Shown: in pieces, positions 33,981 through 43,591 of the stretch
Position numbering within the stretch: position 1 is the stretch's first letter
How the letters are laid out: every line of letters starts with the position of its first letter
Assembly (NCBI RefSeq): GCF_041583835.1
Contig: NZ_JBFHFC010000006.1
Coordinates: 1 to 64,000 of the forward strand
Length of the DNA stretch: 64,000 nt
Source of the DNA: Thiomicrorhabdus sp041583835
GTDB taxonomy: Bacteria; Pseudomonadota; Gammaproteobacteria; Thiomicrospirales; Thiomicrospiraceae
Direction of reading: 5' to 3'
Made by a program: the position numbers and the translations under genes
The notes under the pieces: model-generated
The model's input: the letters and a program-made list of their open reading frames with translations, nothing else
Told to the model about the DNA's origin: nothing
The model's database searches: none

Positions 33981-34075
33981 ATTAGTGCTTTTGCGCTGGG
34001 CTTTTAAATGACAAAATAGCGCTAAATAGTTTCTACGGCTCATTGCACGTTAGCCGTTACCACAAGGATTCCCCT

Positions 34076-35458
34076 ATGAGCGATAACGCTTTTTCTTCCC
34101 TTAAACTGCATGCCGATCTGATTAAGAACCTGACTTCCTTGGGTTATGACAGCATGACTCCGATTCAGGCTCAAAGTCTACCGCCCATTTTGGCGGGAAA
34201 AGACGTGATCGCTCAAGGAAAAACAGGTTCCGGTAAAACAGCCGCATTCTCTTTAGGCTTACTCTCCAAATTGGATGTCAAACGTTTCCAGGTACAGTCA
34301 CTGGTACTCTGCCCTACCCGGGAGCTCGCCGACCAAGTTGCTAAAGAGATCCGTCGACTTGCCCGAACCATTCACAACATCAAGGTACTAACCTTATGCG
34401 GCGGCATGCCTTTCGGTCCTCAGATCGGCTCACTGGAACACGGCGCCCATATTATTGTCGGTACGCCCGGACGCGTTGAAGAGCATTTGCGTAAAGGGAC
34501 ATTGAAACTAGACAACCTGAACATGTTGGTATTGGATGAAGCCGATCGTATGTTGGAAATGGGCTTTCAATCGGCACTGGACGCCATTATCGAACTCACG
34601 CCGAAAAATCGCCAAACGCTGCTCTTCAGCGCAACTTATCCGGAACAGATACAGGCGATTTCCGAACGCATCATGAACGATCCGGTCATGGCGCAAGCGG
34701 CGTCCACCCACGACAACACCAGTATTCGCCAACACTTTTATAAAGTAGACGATGATGAACAACGTATGACGGCCATCCGCTTGCTGCTTTTACATCACAC
34801 TCCGGAATCCAGCGTTATTTTCTGCAACACCAAACGCGAAGCTCAAGAAGTAGCGGATGAATTAGTGGGTTATGGTTTCAGTGCGCTTGCCTTGCATGGC
34901 GACTTGGAACAAAGAGACCGCGATCAAACTCTGGTACAGTTTGCCAATAAGAGTGTCTCGATACTGGTCGCCACCGATGTGGCTGCACGCGGCCTGGACA
35001 TCGACAACCTGGATGCGGTGATCAACTACCATATCGCACGTGATACCGAAGTGCATGTGCACCGTATCGGTCGTACCGGACGCGCCGGAAGCAAAGGAAT
35101 TGCCTGCTCGCTGTACAGTGACAAGGAAAGCTATAAAATGGCGCTACTGAGCGAGTATCTGGGACAGTCAATCGAACCGGAAGCGTTGCCTTCAAATAAA
35201 ATTTTAGGCAATCCTCCAAGCAAACCGCTTATGGCGACGTTACAAATTGACGGTGGGAAAAAACAGAAAGTGCGCCCGGGAGATATATTGGGTGCCTTAA
35301 CCGGAGAGAAAGGCATTGCCGGTAGCAAAGTCGGCAAAATTCAGATCTTCGATAACCGTTCTTATGTGGCCGTCAGACGCGATGCCGTCAAAGCGGCAAT
35401 GGATAAATTAGCGCAAGGCAAACTCAAAGGCCGATCCTTTCGTATTCGCTATATTTAA
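34076..35458 (+). CDS. dbpA: ATP-dependent RNA helicase DbpA
   Basis: DbpA is a DEAD-box helicase that acts on 23S rRNA during large-subunit assembly. The 460-residue protein has Q motif (MTPIQAQ), Walker A (AQGKTGSGKT), PTRELADQ, DEAD (VLDEADRML), SAT (FSATYP) and HRIGRTGRAG, then a C-terminal RRM-like domain (about 385-460; KVRPGDILGALTGEKGIAGSKVG and YVAVRRDAV) that recognises hairpin 92. Start at 34076 was chosen for AAGGA and family length (E. coli 457); a longer frame exists upstream. Confidence 0.93.
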   Translation: MSDNAFSSLKLHADLIKNLTSLGYDSMTPIQAQSLPPILAGKDVIAQGKTGSGKTAAFSLGLLSKLDVKRFQVQSLVLCPTRELADQVAKEIRRLARTIHNIKVLTLCGGMPFGPQIGSLEHGAHIIVGTPGRVEEHLRKGTLKLDNLNMLVLDEADRMLEMGFQSALDAIIELTPKNRQTLLFSATYPEQIQAISERIMNDPVMAQAASTHDNTSIRQHFYKVDDDEQRMTAIRLLLLHHTPESSVIFCNTKREAQEVADELVGYGFSALALHGDLEQRDRDQTLVQFANKSVSILVATDVAARGLDIDNLDAVINYHIARDTEVHVHRIGRTGRAGSKGIACSLYSDKESYKMALLSEYLGQSIEPEALPSNKILGNPPSKPLMATLQIDGGKKQKVRPGDILGALTGEKGIAGSKVGKIQIFDNRSYVAVRRDAVKAAMDKLAQGKLKGRSFRIRYI

Positions 35459-35530
35459 AAGTGGGAATCTATACAATCACCACGGTTCCGTTTCATCGAG
35501 ATGATTTAATCGACATGATTCAATAGACAT

Positions 35531-35563
35531 AAAAAAAGGGAATCTATATAGATTCCCTTTTTT
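35531..35563. terminator. Bidirectional terminator between dbpA and the chemoreceptor
   Basis: A perfect palindrome AAAAAAAGGGAATCTATA / TATAGATTCCCTTTTTT with A- and T-runs serves both converging genes. Confidence 0.85.
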
Positions 35564-35587
35564 CAGTTCAGAGAAGATCGATTACAT

Positions 35588-36793
35588 TTATTTCGTCTTG
35601 AATTGACCGATCAGCTTACTCAGCTGTACCGCTAACTGGCCAACCTGAGAACTGCAATCGTACGTTTTTGCCGCTCCGGCGGCAACATCTTGAGCCACTT
35701 CGCTGATATGTTCAACATTTTCATTAACGACAGCCGCTTGACGACGTTGATTGTCCGATGCCGAAGCAATGTGACTATTCATCTGGTTAATGGTATTTAC
35801 GGCAATATCGATCGCTTTTAACGAATTCCCCGCCTCATTCGCTTGACTGACACTCTTATGTGCCTGCTCGCGGCCGCGATTCATTACTCCGACCGCTTCA
35901 CGGGACGCCACTTGTAGACGCTCGATCGTCGACTCGATCTCTTTAGTGGATTCTTGAGTACGACTAGCCAGAATTCGGACTTCATCCGCCACCACGGCAA
36001 AGCCTCGACCATGCTCGCCGGCACGCGCCGCTTCGATTGCCGCATTCAACGCCAACAAGTTGGTCTGCTCGGCGATATCCTTAATCACATCCAATACGGT
36101 ACCAATGGTTTCGCTGTCCTGCTCAAGGCGCTTAATGACACCGGCAGCCTGCTCGACCTCTTGCGCCAACATGCCGATAGAAGAAACCGTATCACCGACC
36201 ACTTTAGTCCCTTTGGCCGTTGCCGAACTCGCTTCACTTGCGGAATTTAATGCCGCCTGAGCCTGATTGGACATCTCCATTACCGCATCATTCATGCTTT
36301 CCATCGCATTAGCGACACTCTGGGTATCCTGCTTCTGTTTTTCTACGCCGCTCTGGGTGGATTGGGTTACCGTTACCATTTCGCCAGAGGCATTATTAAG
36401 CTGCTGAGTCACATCGGAGATACGCGTAATCATGGTGCGTAAGTTATGGGACATCAAATTAAAGCTCTTCGCCATATCTCCAATAAAATCATTACTTTGC
36501 ATCACGCAAGTATGGGAAATATCGTTGTTACTAATGGCGTTAGCGACATCTGCGATACGCTTCAAACGTCTCAACAGCATTTTATTGACCAGCCAAAAGT
36601 TAAACAATCCGATACTGGTTCCCGCGATGATACAGGACAATATAAACCAGATTAGCATCCCCTCTTTCCATTCGACGAAAAAATCCGCAAAAAATGGAAA
36701 GGCAATTCCCATAACAAATCCGAAAGCCATAAAGGCCCAAAACAGATTCCTTAATATACTAGGTTCTCTAAAATCAAATTTGACCATCACCAA
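35588..36793 (-). CDS. Methyl-accepting chemotaxis protein without a periplasmic sensor domain
   Basis: The 401-residue receptor has two membrane helices at about 13-35 and 47-68, with only about ten residues (FFVEWKEGML) between them, so no ligand-binding domain is present. A HAMP domain follows (LLRRLKRIADVANAISNND), then a signalling domain with the highly conserved hairpin tip (EQTNLLALNAAIEAARAGEHGRGFAVVADEVR). It ends QLSKLIGQFKTK with no CheR-binding pentapeptide. Such receptors may sense membrane or energy state or act with partners. It lies 213 bases downstream of the response regulator-PP2C gene on the same strand; a common transcript is possible but unproven. Confidence 0.9.
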   Translation of the reverse strand: MVMVKFDFREPSILRNLFWAFMAFGFVMGIAFPFFADFFVEWKEGMLIWFILSCIIAGTSIGLFNFWLVNKMLLRRLKRIADVANAISNNDISHTCVMQSNDFIGDMAKSFNLMSHNLRTMITRISDVTQQLNNASGEMVTVTQSTQSGVEKQKQDTQSVANAMESMNDAVMEMSNQAQAALNSASEASSATAKGTKVVGDTVSSIGMLAQEVEQAAGVIKRLEQDSETIGTVLDVIKDIAEQTNLLALNAAIEAARAGEHGRGFAVVADEVRILASRTQESTKEIESTIERLQVASREAVGVMNRGREQAHKSVSQANEAGNSLKAIDIAVNTINQMNSHIASASDNQRRQAAVVNENVEHISEVAQDVAAGAAKTYDCSSQVGQLAVQLSKLIGQFKTK

Positions 36794-37006
36794 GTGTTCC
36801 TATGATTTTTTGCGTATGACGCATCTCAGTTGTTTCGTTTTAGTATTTTTAAAGCGGTTAAAGCAATAATCCGACCAACTTTACAAAACAATACTAAAGT
36901 GAGGGGAGATTTGAATAAATAACCGGCAAGCCGTTCATTTTAAAGGAATGTTTGCAAAAAAGGTATTTACACGTCTTGATTAAGCACATTAAAGGCAAAA
37001 ATTTGA

Positions 37007-38131
37007 TCAGATTTTCAAATCAATCAAAGTCACATCATCGTGCAAGCCCTGCTCTCCGGCAAATTGGTTCAGTTCTTCACAAATAAAATCCAGTGAACTC
37101 CCGCCTTCAAGTTGCAATGCATGCAAAAGCTTCTTTAGGCGTTCTTTACCGAACATCTCGCCGTCCTGCGAACGTGCTTCTATGACTCCGTCGGAATAGG
37201 CAAACAAACGATCGTCCTTTTGCAATTCCAAAATCGCCGAAGGCGGTAAAGGTTCCGAATGCTTTAGAATGCCCAGCGCCATGTTCGACGATTCAACCGA
37301 ATCGATCAATTGCCCGTTACGATAATGAAACAACTCGGACATACCGCAATTCCAAGTCAAAATACGATTCTCTTCAACTTGCCACTCCATAACCAAAGCG
37401 GCCATGAATAATTCCACCGGCATTTTTTTCTGTAACTGATTATTAATCTCTTGAAGAATTTGCTGAAGCGGAACCTTTTGTTCGGCCAACGTATAAAACA
37501 GAGCCGACACCAAAGGCCCACCGAGTGCCGCCGGCAATGCATGCCCCGTAAAATCACCAATTAACAGGTAACGATTGCCGCCAGGAGCACGGGTAGAAAG
37601 CACTAAATCACCATTAGTGCGCTTTAACGGCGTCATTAATAACTGTAAATTTTCATGTACAAACTGAGCATCATCCCGCATATTCAAGAGGATATCTTCA
37701 ATATAGGTATGCTCTTTGTTCAATTCGGAATTTTGATTCGCCAGCAGTTTCTTGGAACGTGACAAACTTAAATGCGTGCGGATACGGGCAAGCAACAAAG
37801 GTTCGGTAAACGGCTTCGTAATATAATCCACCGCACCGATTTCGAAACCTTTTTTTTGATCCGCCACTTCGATTTTTGCCGTCAGAAAAATAACCGGAAT
37901 ATCACACGTTTCCGGATTATTCTGCAAACGATAACAGACCTCGAATCCATCCATTCCCGGCATATCGATGTCCAATAGAATCAAATCCGGCTTACGCTGC
38001 TGAACGGCATCCAGACACGCCTGCCCACTTTGCAACAAGCTAAATTCGTAGTGTTCTTCCAATAAGTCTTCCAACACATAACGGTTGATTAACTCATCGT
38101 CCACTGCCAATAAATACGGTTTTTCATTCAT
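37007..38131 (-). CDS. Response regulator with PP2C-type (SpoIIE) phosphatase output
   Basis: Residues 1-120 of this 374-residue protein form a receiver domain (AVDDE acidic pair, phospho-Asp in DLILLDIDMPGMDG, Lys in YITKPF). A linker helix leads to a SpoIIE/PP2C phosphatase (about 160-374) with metal-binding aspartates in LLIGDFTGHALPAALGG, FAYSDGVIEARS and GLHDDVTLIDL. Such proteins dephosphorylate STAS-type anti-sigma antagonists in partner-switching systems. The gene lies 17 bases downstream of the histidine kinase gene at 38149-40725, so kinase and regulator are probable partners. The STAS protein at 17649-17960 is a possible substrate. Confidence 0.92.
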   Translation of the reverse strand: MNEKPYLLAVDDELINRYVLEDLLEEHYEFSLLQSGQACLDAVQQRKPDLILLDIDMPGMDGFEVCYRLQNNPETCDIPVIFLTAKIEVADQKKGFEIGAVDYITKPFTEPLLLARIRTHLSLSRSKKLLANQNSELNKEHTYIEDILLNMRDDAQFVHENLQLLMTPLKRTNGDLVLSTRAPGGNRYLLIGDFTGHALPAALGGPLVSALFYTLAEQKVPLQQILQEINNQLQKKMPVELFMAALVMEWQVEENRILTWNCGMSELFHYRNGQLIDSVESSNMALGILKHSEPLPPSAILELQKDDRLFAYSDGVIEARSQDGEMFGKERLKKLLHALQLEGGSSLDFICEELNQFAGEQGLHDDVTLIDLKI

Positions 38132-38148
38132 TCGGATAGCTCATCGAT

Positions 38149-40725
38149 TTATTCGATTTTATTCTTCATTACAACTTCGGAAACGGGTAACGTAAACTTA
38201 AAAACAGCCCCGCCTTCCGGTAAATTTTCTGCCCAAATTTCTCCACCATGGGCCTCGACAATCTCTTTACAGATAGACAGTCCCAAACCGCTTCCCGTGA
38301 TAGACGAATCGTGCTGACGGCTTTGCACAAACTTATCGAATACGGACAGCAATTCCTCTTCCGGAATACCCGGCCCCTGATCGGAAACCGCTACTATAAC
38401 AAAACCATCATTATAAGGCTTATGCTCAATAATGACGCCCCCTCCCGCATTCGAGAACTTAATTGCATTAGACAGCAAATTTGCCAGCACCTGCGCAATT
38501 CGCTGGCGATCAAAATAGGCCTCCAGCTGTTTAGTAGACAAACTGACTGTGAGCTGTCTATCTTGAAGTGTCGATTCTTGCTCTGAGACGGCTAATTCAA
38601 TGACACTCAATAAGTCCTGGCGAGAAAAATTAAAATCCATCTTACCGGTTTCCAATTTAGTGGAATCCAACAATTCGTTCAACAGGTGCATCAAACGTTG
38701 TGCACTTCGCTCAATCATTTCGAAGTAGCGCGTTAACTTTTGCCTTGGAACATTTTCCGCCCGGCTTTCCCCCATATTGGCATAACTTAAAATACCGTGT
38801 AGAGGCGTACGTATCTCATGGGACATGTTAGCCAAAAACTCCGACTTGGTTTGGTTGGCTCGCTCGGCAAAATCTTTCGCCTGAATGAGCTCCGCTTCCA
38901 ACTGCTTGCGTTTTGAAATATCGCGGAAAGCCACATGAATGATGGTTCTGCCGTAAAGTTCCAAGCGCGTCAAAACCACATCCGTCCAGAAAACTTCACC
39001 ATTAGCACGTATATTAAGCCATTCGAAATTATTCGAACCTTGCTCTAAACAAATTTTTAACATGCGATTTCCCTTGACCATAGAGCTTTCACCATCCGGC
39101 TGAAAAGGCGGGGATAGGAGATGGTTGGGACGCTTGATGAACTCTTCCTTACTGCTATAACCAAAAGTTTTTAAAGTCGCTTCGTTACAATCGATAACAT
39201 GGCGCCCTTCGGTCAGGAAAATACCGTCCGTCGATTTTTCGAAAACGGTTTCAAAAGCATTTTTCTGCTCCTGTAATTCTTGAGTATACTTTTCCAGTTC
39301 AGCTTGTAATTGAGTATTATCGCTCGACAAAGCGCGATAAGTGACGCGTTCTGAAATATCACGTACAAATGAAACCACGACATATTGATCGTCCAAGAAC
39401 AACTTACTGGAACTGACTTCAATGGGGAATTCCGTACCATCTTTTCTCTTATGAACGCTTTCTATCAGCAATTTCTCACCGATCTTGAATTTTGCAATCA
39501 TCTCTTGTATTGCTTCTAGGGAGTACTTCGCATCCAACATTGAGAGATCCATATTCAACAGTTCATCTCTCGAATATCCGAGCATATTACAAGATGTCTC
39601 GTTGACCCCCATTATTCGGGCATTGGCATCGGTCAAGAAAAATCCTTCCGAACTTTGCTCTATCAACTGCTGGTAACGCCACTTCTGTAATTGAAATTTC
39701 TTTTCGTTACGAAAAGTTTCCCGCTTATAACGTAATATGCCAAAAACCAACAAGGCTAACATGAAGCTGATCATCATGCCGTTTATCAATGGATGCTTGA
39801 CCGGCAATGTCGCACTGACACTTAAATCCTCAAAATGCTTACGATCCATGGTAGCGCTCAACTGCCATGCCCTTCCTGCAATAAAAAATCGACGTGTCGC
39901 CTTAAAATACTGATCGGGAGAGTTATGACCTTGGAGGATTTCATCAATCAAAACAGTCGGTTCGGCAGTGACGTCCTTAATGGCATATTTGACATTGGGA
40001 TTCAAATTAAAATCCCTTTTAAGAAAACTCATAAAATCTTCCATGCGCAATACCAACGCAACATAACCTTTCAACGTTTTTACGGAAGATGAGTCATAAA
40101 CAGGATTAAAAAGAATGGTCGTTATTTTTATCTTTTCGTCTTGAATCAAATTAATAGGAGCCGTAAGCACGGCATGATTCAAAGCTTTAGCCGCGTCTAA
40201 AGCAACGCGTTCTACCTCAATCGATGAGATGTCCAATCCCAAAGCTTTACGATTATGCTCAAGCGGATAGACGTATTTGACCGGAACATAATCTTCGGCC
40301 ACCGGCGCGGACTGCAAAACTCCATTGTGCAAACGTTTAATTTGAAAATCTTCAAATCCTTGTAATCGAACCGAAGCTTCAAAAGCCTCTCTCTGATCGC
40401 GCTTAATTAATGGCAGCCAGGCCAACGACTGAATTGAATGTTTTGTAGACGTTAATACACGGGCGTAATTTTCAAATTCGGAACGGGAAAGACGGTCGTT
40501 TAACTCAAACACAGAAGCCAAACTGTCTGATCGTTTTACTTCTGTATACATACCACGTTGAATCGCCCAAAAGAACTGATTAACATTCTTTTGAAACTGC
40601 TCCTGAAAAATCTCTTCTTGCTTGTCCTGTTGGTAGCTATAGCGTAATCCATTGATTGACAACCCAATTGATAACACAACGAATGCAAAAAAATAAATCT
40701 GTCTATTGGATAGAATCCAGGACAC
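38149..40725 (-). CDS. Membrane histidine kinase with CHASE and two PAS domains
   Basis: The 858-residue kinase has a first helix at about 9-27 and a second near 317-337. Between them is a periplasmic CHASE domain (SLAWLPLIKRDQREAFEASV, YVYPLEHNRKALGLDISS). Then come PAS domains at about 345-465 (TDANARIMGVNETSCNMLGY) and 490-610, HisKA with ANMSHEIRTPLHG, and a HATPase_c with DQGPGIP and GSGLGLSICKEIVEAHGG. CHASE domains sense small molecules outside the membrane; the ligand is unknown. GTG start with AAGGA seven bases upstream. Its partner is most likely the adjacent receiver-PP2C protein. Confidence 0.92.
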   Translation of the reverse strand: MSWILSNRQIYFFAFVVLSIGLSINGLRYSYQQDKQEEIFQEQFQKNVNQFFWAIQRGMYTEVKRSDSLASVFELNDRLSRSEFENYARVLTSTKHSIQSLAWLPLIKRDQREAFEASVRLQGFEDFQIKRLHNGVLQSAPVAEDYVPVKYVYPLEHNRKALGLDISSIEVERVALDAAKALNHAVLTAPINLIQDEKIKITTILFNPVYDSSSVKTLKGYVALVLRMEDFMSFLKRDFNLNPNVKYAIKDVTAEPTVLIDEILQGHNSPDQYFKATRRFFIAGRAWQLSATMDRKHFEDLSVSATLPVKHPLINGMMISFMLALLVFGILRYKRETFRNEKKFQLQKWRYQQLIEQSSEGFFLTDANARIMGVNETSCNMLGYSRDELLNMDLSMLDAKYSLEAIQEMIAKFKIGEKLLIESVHKRKDGTEFPIEVSSSKLFLDDQYVVVSFVRDISERVTYRALSSDNTQLQAELEKYTQELQEQKNAFETVFEKSTDGIFLTEGRHVIDCNEATLKTFGYSSKEEFIKRPNHLLSPPFQPDGESSMVKGNRMLKICLEQGSNNFEWLNIRANGEVFWTDVVLTRLELYGRTIIHVAFRDISKRKQLEAELIQAKDFAERANQTKSEFLANMSHEIRTPLHGILSYANMGESRAENVPRQKLTRYFEMIERSAQRLMHLLNELLDSTKLETGKMDFNFSRQDLLSVIELAVSEQESTLQDRQLTVSLSTKQLEAYFDRQRIAQVLANLLSNAIKFSNAGGGVIIEHKPYNDGFVIVAVSDQGPGIPEEELLSVFDKFVQSRQHDSSITGSGLGLSICKEIVEAHGGEIWAENLPEGGAVFKFTLPVSEVVMKNKIE

Positions 40726-40887
40726 ACAAAATTCCTTTTTAATTTAGAAACGATATGAAATGAATTTTAGGGGAAAAATCATTTTAGCGTATTCAAAACA
40801 AACCCGCAGAAAAACCTATCCTGCCTCTACGCAAGCTTTATAGAATTGGGTATGATTGTTTTTTTATTCTATAAAAGGTATCCGGCC

Positions 40888-41352
40888 ATGCTCCAAACTC
40901 AACAAATCGCACCCGAGTTCAGTGCGCCAAATCAAAACGACCAAACGGTCTCGTCGGCCGATTTCAGTGGACAAAAAAACATCGTCCTTTATTTCTATCC
41001 TAAAGACGATACGCCGGGCTGCACGATCGAAGCCAACGAATTCACTCAACTTGCAAGCGAATTCGCCGCAGCAGACTCAGTCGTGATAGGCGTTAGTAAA
41101 GATTCCTGTGAAAGTCATCAGGCCTTTATTGATAAGTTCGGATTGGAAGTCGACCTTTTGGCGGACACCGACGGAAAAATTTGTGAAGACTACGGCGTCT
41201 GGCAGCTAAAGGAAAAAAACGGCGTTTCCAAAATGGGAATCGTCCGTTCAACATTTATCATCAATAAGCAAGGCATCCTTGAAGAAGCCATATACGGAGT
41301 CAGTCCGGAGGGACATGCACAGGCGATGCTGGACAGAGTGAAAAGCCTGTAA
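40888..41352 (+). CDS. bcp: Thioredoxin-dependent peroxiredoxin (Bcp/PrxQ)
   Basis: The 154-residue protein reduces hydrogen peroxide and organic hydroperoxides with electrons from thioredoxin. The peroxidatic cysteine is in YPKDDTPGCTIEANEFT (near residue 45), with the conserved PxxxTxxC pattern; a second cysteine five residues further on, usual in many BCPs, is absent here, but another in SKDSCESHQAF may act as the resolving residue. The ATG at 40888 fits family length (about 156); a longer frame upstream was rejected. Confidence 0.92.
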   Translation: MLQTQQIAPEFSAPNQNDQTVSSADFSGQKNIVLYFYPKDDTPGCTIEANEFTQLASEFAAADSVVIGVSKDSCESHQAFIDKFGLEVDLLADTDGKICEDYGVWQLKEKNGVSKMGIVRSTFIINKQGILEEAIYGVSPEGHAQAMLDRVKSL

Positions 41353-41404
41353 AGAACAATCGACAAAACCGAATTGAACTATGGCACAAGCCATTATTTA
41401 AAAT

Positions 41405-41441
41405 AAAAAGGCGTGAAACCATAGGGTTACACGCCTTTTTT
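41405..41441. terminator. Bidirectional terminator between bcp and glnS
   Basis: AAAAAGGCGTGAAACC and GGTTACACGCCTTTTT pair with one mismatch around ATAG; A- and T-runs on both sides. Confidence 0.83.
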
Positions 41442-41493
41442 AATATTCAATCCTTCATCATCCTATCGGAACAAAGAATATAACTGAACGGAA

Positions 41494-43164
41494 TTAACTG
41501 CTCCAAGTTTCGCGTAAAGCAACCGTGCGGTTAAACACCATGGCATCGCCAGATTGATTATCGCGACAGAAATACCCTTCTCGTTCGAATTGATACGCTT
41601 TTTCAGGCTCGGCATTCAACAGCCCAGGTTCAACGAAACCGTTTTTAACCACCAATGATTCCGGGTTAATAACCGCTTCGAAATCCGCTTCTTTTGCCGG
41701 GTTGGCAACCGTGAACAGACGATCATAGATTCTGAATTCGGCCGGTAAGGCTTTGGTCGCCTCTACAAAATGAATCACCCCTTTCACTTTACGCCCGTCT
41801 GCCGGGTTTTTACCCAGTGTTTCCGGGTCGTAGCTACAATAAATTGTAGTGAAATTACCTTCGGCATCCTGTTCTGCACGCAATGCCTTAATCACATAAG
41901 CATTACGCAAACGCACTTCCTTGTCGATTGCCAAACGCTGATACTTGCCGTTCGGCGCCACTTCCATAAAATCCGCACGATCAATATACAATTCACGGCT
42001 GAAAAAGATCTCACGCTTGCCCATGGCTTCATTCTGAGGGTGTACCGGCGCCATCAAAGCTTCAACCTGATCTTCCGGATAGTTCTCGATAATCACCTTA
42101 ACCGGATCGATAACCGCCATGCTGCGAGGTGCTACCTTATTCAAATCATCGCGAATCGCCGCTTCCAGAATATTCATTTCGGTCATGCTGTCGACTTTGG
42201 AAATACCGATACGATCTGCAAAATCACGAATTGCAGCCGGTGTATAACCGCGGCGACGCATTCCGGAAATCGTCGGCATACGCGGATCGTTCCAACCTTC
42301 GACTAACTTATCGCCAACCAACTGGTGCAACTTGCGTTTCGACATCACCGTGTATTCCAAGTTCAAACGCGAGAACTCGTATTGAAACGGACGATCCGGT
42401 TTCTGGAAATCTTCCAGATTATCCAAAACCCAGTCATACAATCTACGGTTGTCCTGGAATTCCAACGTGCATAAAGAGTGTGTCACCCCTTCAATTCCGT
42501 CCGATAGACAGTGGGCAAAGTCATACATCGGATAGATGCACCATTTGTCGCCCGTTTGATGGTGGTGTTCGAAACGAATACGGTAAAGCGTCGGATCACG
42601 CATACACATAAAAGAGGAAGCCATATCGATCTTGGCACGCAATACGCACTCACCCTCTTTGAATTCGCCGTTCTTCATCTTCTCGAACAAAGCTAAATTC
42701 TCTTCAACCGACGTATCCCGGTAAGGACTGTTCTTGCCCGGCTCGGTTAAAGTACCTCGGTATTCACGGGTCTCTTCGGCATTCAAGAAACAGACGTAAG
42801 CCAACCCTTTGCCGATCAACTCCACCGCATACTTATAAAACTGATCAAAATAACCGGACGAATAACGTGGTGTACCCGGCCAACTAAAACCTAACCAAGC
42901 GACGTCTTTTTGAATGGAATCGACATATTCCATATCCTCTTTGGCCGGATTGGTATCATCAAAACGTAAGTTACATTCACCGTTGTAATCTTCAGCAACC
43001 CCGAAATTCAAACAGATCGACTTCGCGTGACCGATGTGCAAATAACCGTTCGGCTCGGGCGGAAAACGCGTGCGCACCGACTCGTACTTATGGTTAGCCA
43101 AATCCTCATCAATAATGTTACGAATGAAATTTACGGGACGATCAGTTGCTTCAACTTTGCTCAT
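41494..43164 (-). CDS. glnS: Glutaminyl-tRNA synthetase
   Basis: GlnS charges tRNA-Gln. The 556-residue protein shows the class I signatures PPEPNGYLHIGHAKS and, as a KMSKS variant, VMSKRKL. FDDTNPAKED and PMYDFAHCLSDGIEGVTHS are conserved GlnS segments, and the C-terminal anticodon-binding beta-barrels are complete, ending AVTLRE-like VALRETWSS. Length is normal (about 550). It forms its own unit, with a gene-free 427-base gap upstream. Confidence 0.96.
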   Translation of the reverse strand: MSKVEATDRPVNFIRNIIDEDLANHKYESVRTRFPPEPNGYLHIGHAKSICLNFGVAEDYNGECNLRFDDTNPAKEDMEYVDSIQKDVAWLGFSWPGTPRYSSGYFDQFYKYAVELIGKGLAYVCFLNAEETREYRGTLTEPGKNSPYRDTSVEENLALFEKMKNGEFKEGECVLRAKIDMASSFMCMRDPTLYRIRFEHHHQTGDKWCIYPMYDFAHCLSDGIEGVTHSLCTLEFQDNRRLYDWVLDNLEDFQKPDRPFQYEFSRLNLEYTVMSKRKLHQLVGDKLVEGWNDPRMPTISGMRRRGYTPAAIRDFADRIGISKVDSMTEMNILEAAIRDDLNKVAPRSMAVIDPVKVIIENYPEDQVEALMAPVHPQNEAMGKREIFFSRELYIDRADFMEVAPNGKYQRLAIDKEVRLRNAYVIKALRAEQDAEGNFTTIYCSYDPETLGKNPADGRKVKGVIHFVEATKALPAEFRIYDRLFTVANPAKEADFEAVINPESLVVKNGFVEPGLLNAEPEKAYQFEREGYFCRDNQSGDAMVFNRTVALRETWSS

Positions 43165-43591
43165 TTGGGGAAAAACCTACTGAATTTAAAAAACAAGCCA
43201 CATCACTTCGGCCAATGACAATCGGCAATCAAAGCGGCTCTATTGAAATAGGGCAAATTATAGCACTAAAGCCACACGGGACAAGAATAACTCACGGGGT
43301 TTCAGGGCCTCAAAAAACGATAAAAAACCACTCAACTCTAAAACCACCCGCATTGTTCATAAAAAAGGATTCCGGGCACCGGCTTCGAAAGCAATCTATT
43401 TTGCTAATTCAATCAATTTAAAAAATGTTTAATAAAAAAATCATAAAAAGCTACGTGTATAAATATATACTTCTATCCAAATATATAGCGAAGTGCCCCT
43501 CTCCCGTTTATTTTTTCTGACTATCCAAAAAGCGATAGAATAGCCATAAAAATGCTTAGTGATTAATAAACACCACTTCTCTTATTAAATT
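43165..43591. other. Gene-free gap between glnS and the large chemoreceptor
   Basis: Divergent promoters of glnS and the chemoreceptor must lie here. A TAGAAT -10 candidate for the chemoreceptor lies near 43535, with a poor -35. A short AT-rich inverted repeat, GTATA-AATA-TATAC, lies at 43457-43470. No gene, RNA or recognised regulatory RNA was seen. Confidence 0.4.

Noticed and set aside
41770..42306. 178-codon plus-strand frame opposite glnS
   Set aside because: Antisense shadow of a conserved synthetase; no recognisable domain.
43520..43545. Flagellar sigma-28 promoter upstream of the chemoreceptor (GCGATAGA)
   Set aside because: The -10-like part is a poor match and no TAAA -35 lies at the right distance.
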